From: Amanita rubescens
Taxonomy: Eukaryota; Basidiomycota; Agaricomycetes; Agaricales; Amanitaceae
Length of the DNA: 64,000 nucleotides
Direction of reading: 5' to 3'
Assembly (NCBI GenBank): GCA_015039365.1
Contig: WION01000009.1
Span: 868,001 to 932,000, forward strand
Shown here: positions 55,501-64,000 of the stretch, one piece after another
How positions within the stretch are numbered: the first letter of the stretch is position 1
How the letters are laid out: each line of letters opens with the position of its first letter
Program-made: the position numbers and the translations under genes
Notes under the pieces: model-generated
Seen by the model: the letters and a program-made list of their open reading frames with translations, nothing else
Databases searched by the model: none
Told to the model about the DNA's origin: nothing

Positions 55501-58500
55501 AAGCGATGAATCACAGAACGCGTCCGGAAGCAGTGAAGTTGGTACCAACGTACCTCAACGGAGTACAAGCACGAGTAGGGAGAGAACAGAAGTCATGTCA
55601 GCGACGAGAGAATGGGCGACTGCCCCGAAGCAGGCTGGTGCACTCACGAAATGGTGGCTATATGCAGTCGATGTTGCTGCGAGTACTGTTGTGCCAGCCA
55701 GTACCACATCTGCACCAGGTACTCGAACAGAATTGATGCCGTCAAAACAAAAATGGCCAATGCAATACTCTCTGGAAGCACTAGAGTGGATCATGGAAGA
55801 GTACGCTGAAGACAAGTTGGGTGCCTGTCTAGTTTCTTCGGCAAGTTCAAGAACGAATAGCGTGGATTCGACCGCGAACGTGGGTACATCCAATATTGCA
55901 TCAAGCTCGAGTGTATCCACTACCACACCCGACGGATGGACGTTCGTTGGCGAAAAAACTGGTTTGAACGTCTACCGCAAGATGATCAGCGAGGTTTCTC
56001 CCGTGGTACCCGTTCACAGAGGTACAAAGGTCATCGAGGGCGTAAGCGCAGAGGAGCTGGCGAGCGTTATTCTGCACGATAGCTGCCGAAAGGAGTGGGA
56101 CGACAAATTCGATTCCAGCAGAGTCTTTGAAAGCTTTGGGTGGGGTTGCGAGACAGGTTTTACCGTGATGAAAGGAGGGTTTCCATTCCGAGATCGAGGA
56201 TTTTACCTCGCGAGAGTGGTAGCGCGACCTGCGCCTGGTGGGCTGGCGGGGATGTTTGGCCGTATCGGACGGAGTCGAAGCATGGGACGTACATCGAGTC
56301 GACCTGGAACGCTCGTAAAGAGGAATACCGACTTGAATGATCCTGGCGCCGATGGAAGACGGTTTAGCGGTGTTCAGCAAAATGCGATATTCATCGTCAG
56401 CGCTTCATATAGCGGCGAGAGCGACAGCGTATCGCGATTTAGCCCGAGCAAGTATAACGAATACGTCTTGCCAATTGGCCGTGTGCTCGTTGATGCTTGG
56501 GTGTTGGAGACGCTGGACCCTTACGATACACGGGAGATTGATGTGGCTATCCCCAGCACGAGGTGTACGCGAGTGGTTGCAGTGGACTTGCGGGGCAGTG
56601 CCCCGGCTGCTGTGAACAGCATGGTGAACGTGGCAATGGTGCGCGCGCTAAGCACACTTGGAGACTGGGTGGGGAAGAGGCTGAAAGCAAAAGTAGAAGC
56701 TGAAGGAAAAGGAGACAGCACGTCAGCCACGAATAAAGATGTTCTTGCGGGATTGGGAATTGCCGCGCCTTTCATGAGGATACCTGGAGGAAACATTATG
56801 CTAAAGGAGGCTAGAGGCGGTATGGAAGGGCTGGATCGGAGGGGGGTTGCTTGGAGTGCGAGGGTGAGCGACAGGAAGAGGGCGTTGGTCAAAGAAAGGT
56901 TTAAGATTGAAGAGAGGGTGTATCGGTGCATGATGCTTGTGAGCGTTGGATCGGTGTTGGGTGGAGAGAGCGAAGTGAAGGAGAAGGATGAAGGTCCAAG
57001 GAGGAGGACGGTCAGCCATGCTAAAGAACCTCGAAGTCCAAGTCCCACGCGCGTGGATGGAAGCGAACAAGCGGGGCACTCGAAGGAGAGTACGGGCGGT
57101 AGCCATAACAGCACCGAGGGGACAACGACGATACCACCCAGTCCTCCGGCCACCGCGCGCGGGCGCGCGGCCTCTTCACCGTATTCCAAGCATCGTGGAC
57201 TAAGGATGCCTGCTGATTTGCTCGTGGCAGAGCTAGTGATTGACACAAAGATGTATCCTGATGGATACGACATTCTCATGTGTTCACGGAAACGCTCGGA
57301 AGAGAAGATCATGACGACATGTTCCAGGGACGATGCGACATGCATATCTCTGAAGGATGCAGTTGTCAAGACTACGGCTACGAAGGCAAAGGGTGCCATG
57401 GAAACTATGTCATTACTGGACGTTGCAAATGCTAGTGTCAACTCTACGACTACCTCCGCTGAAGGACGCCCGACTGTGGATGAACCAGAGGACCGAGCGC
57501 TTCCATTGGAATATACCGTTCATACCATGCCGTTATCACCTATGCACTCTTCGGGGCTCGCAGCCGAAAGCCCGATGAGGCATCTGGTCAGGGTGACGCT
57601 TCCTACGGCGCAATACCAGATACAGACTGTAGAAGATCCGCTGACGGGCGAGACGAGAAGTGCGCCACCGAAGCCATCATGGTTAACGGAGATGGAAGAA
57701 GGTGGGTCGGCAGTAGTAGAAATTGAAGTGAGACCTAGACGCGACAAGGTTTTGTCCAAGAAGAAGGGGGCGGTGGTGAGAGTGAACGGAAGCGACGTAT
57801 CAGTTGAGAGTGAGAAGGAGTCGTTGACGAGCCTTGGGCGGGAGGAGTTGATGGATGATCGACTTGTCAAGATGCCGGTCTTGGTGATGTGAGTGCTGTT
57901 GCAATTCGAGGCAATACATATTAACCCAGAGAGACAGGGTACCGAACGAAGCGGAAGCTCTCCCAGAGATGCTGAGAATACCATTAGCTGTTGCAGACGA
58001 CCTTCTGGACCCCACGGCGATGAAGCTTCCTACGACTGATAACCCAAAGCCTGTTGAAGAGGCTGTCACCGAACCCGGGCCTAACGGAGAACCTGCTAGA
58101 ACTGTAAGGATACCTCATGTTCTTCACGCGCATCAGTTGCTTAATAAAGATAACAAGCAGGCAGCAGAGGCGGCTAAAGTCGCTGGGGCGCCAACACGGG
58201 TGAATAGCGGAGGATTTCTCGGCTTTTTACAAGGTTACCCGAACCCGTTGACCCGTTTTGCATCTGGATCTATCTCCAATGGTAGTAATGGTCACACGGC
58301 AACAAACACCGGTACGAGTTCCGCGCCGAGCGCATCGCCTACGGACACAGGAAAATCTGTGTCGTCGGCGTCGATAGAAAAGGTACCGGGAGGGTTTATA
58401 GAGCTGACAGTGGCGACGAGCACAACGCCGAGGACGTATCCGCTGTCGACAGTGGTGATAGTGGCGCTAATCGCGTTCTTAATCGGGTCATTGCTTCGAT

Positions 58501-58661
58501 CGCTTCTTTCTCCGGCGGATTTCATATATGTGGTAAAGGACTTGCAGCAAGCAGAAGAAGCGGGAGTGGTTGGAGGCTGGCGAGAGATACGGAGACTATT
58601 TGAGATGAAGTATGTGCTTGGAGGGTGGGACTTCCAAATCGCAGTCGTGCGACGACATTGA
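52530..58661 (+). CDS. Large START-domain, tail-anchored membrane protein
   Basis: Join(52530-52546, 52594-52932, 52985-53124, 53181-54098, 54164-54401, 54460-57888, 57938-58661), 1934 residues, all phases consistent. START/Bet v1-like segments: (1) about residues 6-250, with EPWKAVLSTPELRQDWDPAV, FTLGWPANPRDAVTISRMFH and LRITCFWQHDLKFVWSF; (2) about 470-620, VVYRAEATFVGVGLWDLYG and VDLQGWAIESLSP; (3) about 1044-1230, GWTFVGEKTGLNVYRKM, HRGTKVIEGVSAEELASVIL and FTVMKGGFPFRDRGFYLARV. Ser-rich linkers lie between. A membrane helix near residues 1864-1884 (STVVIVALIAFLIGSLLRSL) sits close to the C-terminus. Likely a membrane-tethered lipid-transfer or lipid-sensing protein; ligand unknown. First exon is only 17 nt with a GTTCGT donor, so the start is less certain than the rest. 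Confidence 0.85.
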
Positions 58662-59086
58662 AGTGTTAGACTGGTAATAATAGCAATAATATATAATATT
58701 ATAATAATAGTATAAATGGATAATAAACTCCGGTAAGTTGCGAGATTCGGGCGGAGCTGGAAAGGAAAGGATTCCCACCTCGCGCTTCCCGTCCCGCTCT
58801 TGAGGCCCATCACTCTCCGACTCCTCTCCTCGTCGTCTCCTACGTCCTCCGCAGCCCCGTCCTCATCGTCTACCGCAGCGAGGGCGCTTAGCCTCTCTGC
58901 TGTTCCCTGTACGCCCCTACGACCTTCTCCGACTACTTGGGACACTTACTCATCTCCCCGGTGTTTATTATATCAGTCCCACACGCGCCTGCCTCTACTT
59001 AAACCTCTTTCTGTCTACCTTCCATCTCCAAGTGTCCCAGTCCCTTCCGCTTTCCCGCCATCGCACTTATTTCACCCCCGATTACC
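58662..59086. other. Intergenic; AT-rich 3' flank and pyrimidine-rich promoter
   Basis: TATAATATTATAATAATAGTATAAA at about 58690-58716 follows the START stop. A C/T-rich tract (58800-59060) leads to the next start codon, as in many fungal housekeeping promoters. No gene. Confidence 0.6.
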
Positions 59087-61821
59087 ATGACCTCAACCGC
59101 CCCGCCCGGTGCGGCTCAGTCTCTATCTCAGCCCTCTCCAAACGATGCGCCGCTCTCCTGGGAAGGCGACAAGATGTATGTTTTTGTGCCACTCATTCTG
59201 TTCAGCATGTTTCTGATGTATCGTCCTCGGGGCCACCTTTTGCACAGGTTTAACATTTACATCTATGACTATTGTTACAAACGTGGATACAAGAAGACAG
59301 CTAAAGAATTGCAGCAAGAAGCGGATATTCCTGAAAATTCAAAGCCTCCCATCAACGCGAGACAGGGATTGTTATTTGAGTGAGTTGTTTACTTGGTTGT
59401 TGGAACGGTGTTGATTTGCTCATCTAACCCTGTGTAATAGGTGGTGGAGCGTATTCTGGGTACTGTTCACCGCCAAGGCGAACGGTAGTGGCACAGAAGA
59501 TGCACTGCTGTACACACAGGTGTGTTGTCCCGTCCTATGGCTTTGCATTTCGTCAGTGCAAAGTGGTGTTCCTTGTTTTTTTGAACGACAGCATCAGGCA
59601 AATCAAGTTATGCAACGCCAACTGCAGCAACAGCGCATGCAGCAGCCCGGACAGGGCCCCCTACCTGGTACGCCGGTTGGCCAGCCAGGTGGTCCCCAGC
59701 AGCCGCCCGTCCAACGGATGATGAACGGTCCTATGCCGCCGAGGCTGAGTGGATTTCCTCCAATGAATGGCCCGATGCCCAACGGTGTCAGTTCCTCGCA
59801 ACTTCAATCTGGACAAATGGCGGCAGGACCAGCCCCATTTCCAAACATGGGTGGTCCAGGCCCGCAACCCAATGGCATTCCAGGTTCAGGTCATCCGCCT
59901 CAAACTCCAGGAACTGCTCCAGCGCAACCTCAAAACTTTCAAACACTGTTACCGAATCAGCGGACCATTGGACCCCCTGGCCATCAGCAAAGCCCACAGC
60001 CCCCACATTCTCTTCAGCAACAACGGCAGAATGGGCCATTTCCGCGGTCACCTACAATGTTTAATTCACCTCAAGGAGGCGCACCCGGCTCGGCGCCGCC
60101 GCCCCCTCAACGCCAGACGACGCCTCAACAGCAGCAGCAACAACCCCAACAACATCATGCACAGCCACCCGCAATGGGCCAATTATCTGGCCCATCGCCC
60201 CACATGCAGCACATGAATCGACCAATGCCACCGCCAATGAATCCCTTGAATCCAGGAGTACAGCAACCTGGAAATCCTGCTAATCCGTCATTTCCTCAAT
60301 TGGGTCGGCCACCCAGTAGAGCCAACACCCCCGGTGGGCAGTCGAGCATGCTGCAACCGAGCCCATCGTTATCAGCACGACAGCCTCCGGGGGGTCCTGC
60401 TTTGATGCAAGCTAATCAAGAAGTATTAGAGCTACGGATGATTCCTCCACCAATCCTTGCAGTTTTGAAGCAAGAACTTGGGTTAAGTGATCGTGATCCA
60501 AATCAGATGACCCCTGCAGAAAGAGTACGCAGATCATAACGTTATGCGATGCGATATTGATGGTTATTTTCTAGCAACGGCTGCTTGGGGCATATCGCCA
60601 ACGGAGAAAGCCTGATAACACAGGACCAGCAGCTGGATTGCAGCAGCCAAATCCTGCGCAACTTCGAGCGCTACCCCAACAGCAGCCACAGCAGCAGAGG
60701 CTGAAGCGCAGCAGCGCAACTCCTGAAGAGGTAAGCAATGTTTAACTCGGGTATCTCGGAGCCAAAGATATGGACAGACACATGAGGTTGGCCGAACCGA
60801 TTCGTCCCCACCGCAGAAGCGTCAGAGACCATCGCCGGAGCAACTACCTATCCAAGGAATAAGCTATCCTCCTCAACAGCCTCCGCAGCCCCAAGGTCCA
60901 CCTGGCGGCCCACAACCAGGGCAGCCTGGCATTCCTATGCCAGGCCAAAATCCATTGATGATGATGCGAGGGCCACCCCAGATGACTGGCGGAGTTCCTC
61001 AGGGCGGTCAACCACCCATGGGTAATCCAATGAACATGGGCATCGGCCAACCTCCATTAGGTGGACCTCAAATGGGTATGTCTCTATACCCGCAAGGACA
61101 TGGAAATCAACCTGGTCTGATGAACCAGCAGCAACAGATGGTAGGGCGATCATTCAGTCCATGTCGTTTTTAATCAATGATTGAGTAGCATTGGCAGTAT
61201 CGAATGCAGAATCTTCAACTGAAGGGAGCAATGCCTCCCCAGGCCATGAATCCGACTATTCAAGGCCCACCCAACAGTGCGAACCCAGGCTCAAGCGATC
61301 CCAACATGCATCCTGGGGCACCTAGTGCGCCTGGCGGCCCCCAGTTTAATCGTCTGCCGCCGCAGAACAAGCCACTGAGCATGATGCCTCCGCCGTCCCC
61401 TGCCCAAAATGGTGCAAACAAGGAACAGGGTGGCAGCAAGGACATTAAGCAGGAAGACATGTCACGAGGCGTTGGAGGTAACGCTGGTCAGACGCCAAAC
61501 GCTAGCGGTACTGCACCTCCAACTCCAGCACCTGGGGCTCCGACGAACCAAGGCCCGAGTCCTGCCACCAACGGGGCTCCGAACTCAAACATTTCTCAAT
61601 CTCCGTCGTCAATTCTGGGTACTCCGCTGAACCCGGGCCCAATTGTGAACCAGCAATCGGTATTAGCCGATTCCTTGTTCCCGCCAGATTTCATGCAGCA
61701 CCTTTCGAATTCCCTAGACGACTTTAACACAAACATGTTCCCGGCGGAGACAGATATCAATTTTGAGAGAGACTTTGGACAGTGGTTCAACGGTGACGAC
61801 GTTCAGCTGGACATGAAGTAG
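59087..61821 (+). CDS. Flo8/Som1-like LisH transcription regulator (LUFS type)
   Basis: Join(59087-59175, 59248-59379, 59441-59519, 59592-60524, 60575-60730, 60817-61140, 61189-61821), 781 residues. The N-terminal LisH/LUFS block spans the first introns: GDKMFNIYIYDYCYKRGY, KTAKELQQEADIPE, then PINARQGLLFEWWSVFWVLF. This signature is shared by yeast Flo8, Aspergillus Som1, animal SSBP/SSDP and plant LEUNIG. The rest is Pro/Gln/Gly/Met-rich and disordered, with KRQRPSPEQLP (possible nuclear signal) and an acidic end (DINFERDFGQWF, DDVQLDMK). Flo8/Som1 act downstream of cAMP-PKA in adhesion and development; that role is inferred here. The MYVFVP... reading at 59176-59247 is intron, not a membrane segment. 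Confidence 0.87.
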
Positions 61822-64000
61822 CGCCCTAGCGCACATTTTTATCTGTCACATCGGCTACAGAAATTGTTCTTCTTGGTCTGCTTCCACATGGGTCTGTCGC
61901 CATTTATTCTCTAAAAAAGACTTCATTTTTGAAGTCTCGCCATTTTCTGCATGGATTGGTCTCCTATCTTTCTGGTTGTATTCTTTATAATTTCTTGCTT
62001 GCTGCTAGAGTATCGTCGAAGAATGGTTTGGTATCCCTGCACCGCTTCATCAACGGGTCGATCCCGACTTCCCACCCACGCCTCGTCTACCCTGTCGACA
62101 TCCCCGAGAACCCACGCATCATATTTCCTCCCGTTCATTACCTCGATCAAACGTTGGTGGTCCTGCGACACAATCGCTATTCCCATACACATGCCAAAGT
62201 CATCTGTAGTTTTATCGCGGGCTCGTATTACCCCGGTCCGGACACTCATACTCATCATCATCGCTCATTCCCCATCGACGAACGATGATTTATCTTTCAA
62301 TGTCGGTGGTTCGAAGTTTTCTCGCTGTGTTGTCCCGCTGCCTGTTACAGTTCGTCCGTGTTTTATTAACCTCGGTGTTTTTCATTTCCCCTAATCCTTA
62401 TCTTGCTCGTCCCTTGTTCTTTACTGTTCCTTTTAAATCTACCCCACATGCACCCTTCTATTACCTTGTCTTTACTAATTACCTTCATACACTCAAATTC
62501 CCTATCTGTCCACTATACACTAGCGTAGTTGTATGTATTTTTCCGGTTTCCCTTCTATAAACAGGAACACAAAAATTCTTCCCTCTCCTTGTTTGTCTGT
62601 GTAAGTAAGGTGCCTAGTTACATACGTGAGTCGAACAAGGATGCCGTAATTGTGTCAGCCCCGAGAATACATGACAAGGGTCATGATAGCAACAGCCAGA
62701 AAATTGCATCTACTACGGATGTGATACAGTTTTCGAGAGTCCGAGCGACGAATAGCAATAATACGATTCGGTTACCTTTTCTCACTACCTTCCATAAAAC
62801 CTCAAGCCCTTGCCCTTGTTTTTCTTCCTGTCCGATCGGGGCGTATCAAGGACGCGGCGACTAGCAAACGTCTCGGACATGCACCTTTCATTCATGCGTC
62901 CTGTCCTCTTACTTTTTCTAATCAGGCTGTGGTCTCACATGGAGTTGATTTTGCCATTCTGGGCGAGAGGGTACGGTCATAGAATATGAATATGGTAAGT
63001 GGGTGTGCCTACTGCCATGAGCGTGGGTGGCGGATTTCCGTTATGGGACTGATGACGCATGTCAGGCGCTCGGCACTGCAAGCTGCTACACTTGCGTGAT
63101 ACGATAATAAATTGAAATCCTTATCGATTCCTTAAGGGTTCGACTTATGCCAGCCATTTGTGGTAAAGTCCGTTCGAGTCCCAAGTTACTGGCGCGATAG
63201 TGCAGTGAGGTACTACGTAATTGGTGGAACCATCGCTGGTTTCCTAGTTCTACACCCCTCCATCTTGCTTTATCATGTTGTTAATCAATGTTAACGTGAG
63301 TGACCGCACTTCCATTTAAGCCATGTTTATGACGCCGTACTGCCGTTCAAAGCGTTCAGGCCTCAGGCGGATATGAAAGATGATCAGTCAATCAAAAGTA
63401 CACGTGGATTTGGGAAGCTAGTACAAAGTAAGTAGTCGTATCGTTTATCGGACAAAGATGATTGGGAGGGGCTCGAGCATGCGTCGTTCACTTCGGATGT
63501 CAGCTCCGAAAAAGTTAGTCGAACGCCACGGGGCCTAGATAGCGTAGCTCGCGGATGGCACTAATATGAACAAGCGGCCATGTGGGTCGGTCAGATGAGG
63601 TCGGTAATTGCGTCAATGGGATGGAATTGAGGGTTCTGGACTCGGATGGCGTCATTGGTGTACTATCGGATATGTCGGAGGCAATAAGTGTGACCGTCAT
63701 GTGTTGAACGATTCTTCGAGAATTCGAAAAAGCTTACCTTCAGTGCAGCGACGCTGATTACATCGTCAGGGATCTGGGAGATTACATGCCGTAGTCACAC
63801 TTGTCATTTCATTAAAGTTGGACGCGTGGTTTTGACCATCGCGGCAAACGTAATCGGAACTTCAATTCTTAAACGTTGTCGATCTCGAGTTCTCTGTTTG
63901 GAAAGATAAAGTACCCTCCCGCTCCGTGTCGGAAACACGAGAACTGTGTAGCGGTGACATCGGAGAAGGTTAGGGGGCTTGATCGTGGTATTTGGCTTCG
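61822..64000. other. 3' flank and intergenic; no gene recognised
   Basis: T/C-rich sequence downstream of the Flo8-like gene, with open frames (61951-62394, 62529-62864) that lack domains. From 62900 to the end there are only short frames; a minus-strand frame at 63515-63700 is not recognised. Confidence 0.4.
61918..61937. terminator. Hairpin in the 3' region of the Flo8-like gene
   Basis: AGACTTCA-TTTT-TGAAGTCT, an 8-bp perfect stem about 100 bp after the stop codon. Its role as an RNA processing signal is a guess. Confidence 0.25.

Noticed and set aside
56521..57441. 306-codon open frame on the minus strand
   Set aside because: It lies wholly inside the START gene and mirrors its codon pattern; no domain and no independent splice or start signals.
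59176..59247. Hydrophobic MYVFVPLILFSMFLMY in the Flo8-like gene
   Set aside because: It starts with GTATGT and ends TGCACAG; removing it as an intron joins GDKM to FNIYIYDYCYKRGY, the conserved LisH sequence.
61923..62394. Overlapping frames downstream of the Flo8-like gene on both strands
   Set aside because: Low-complexity, no domain, and located in the T-rich 3' region.
1..64000. CRISPR arrays, operons, bacterial ribosome-binding sites
   Set aside because: Introns, tRNA structure and gene families show a eukaryotic nuclear genome; the regular arrays present are coding TPR units, introns or minisatellites.

Overview
The window looks like nuclear DNA of an Agaricomycete (Basidiomycota). 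Genes carry many 45-60 nt introns with GTRAGT...YAG sites. The gene families are typical of mushroom-forming fungi: DUF6534 membrane protein, Crinkler-kinase, NB-ARC/TPR STAND (NLR-like) proteins, G-domain GTPase, F-box/LRR proteins and a Flo8/Som1-type LisH regulator. All identifications come from reading the sequence; no database search was run.

Layout. 0-11 kb: a kinase-like exon, a DUF6534 gene, a divergent small-heat-shock pair around a heat-shock promoter, a Ser/Thr-rich single-pass membrane protein, a tRNA-Asn with a tiny intron, and a vezatin/Inp2-like protein. 11.7-29.5 kb: a segmental duplication of [F-box/LRR gene - pirin gene - start of a membrane-protein gene]. One F-box copy is cut by a 2.57 kb inverted-repeat element. 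A CpG-poor GTPase gene lies between the copies. 29.6-31.2 kb: actin-related protein 2. 31.7-33.8 kb: a damaged Crinkler-kinase gene. 34.3-44.1 kb: two convergent NLR-TPR genes, one apparently intact and one a pseudogene with a 126-bp coding repeat and a hAT-like insertion. 46.4-61.8 kb: mostly ordinary genes (secreted beta-sandwich protein, 2-oxoglutarate oxygenase, pyridoxal kinase, large START-domain protein, Flo8/Som1-like regulator).

The most unusual feature is at 18.25-21.17 kb, inside the GTPase gene. About 45 consecutive intron-like units of 46-81 nt are separated by exons of exactly three nucleotides; two junctions have no exon at all. Splice signals are conserved while the triplets vary. 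The triplets read in phase 0 without a stop from the upstream to the downstream exon. This looks like a tandem introner array or recursive-splicing ladder.

Housekeeping genes are CpG-rich. The GTPase and NLR genes are almost free of CpG, which suggests repeat-directed cytosine methylation and deamination of multicopy families. Transposon insertions, nonsense codons and frameshifts mark 11.7-44 kb as a fast-evolving accessory region between conserved flanks.
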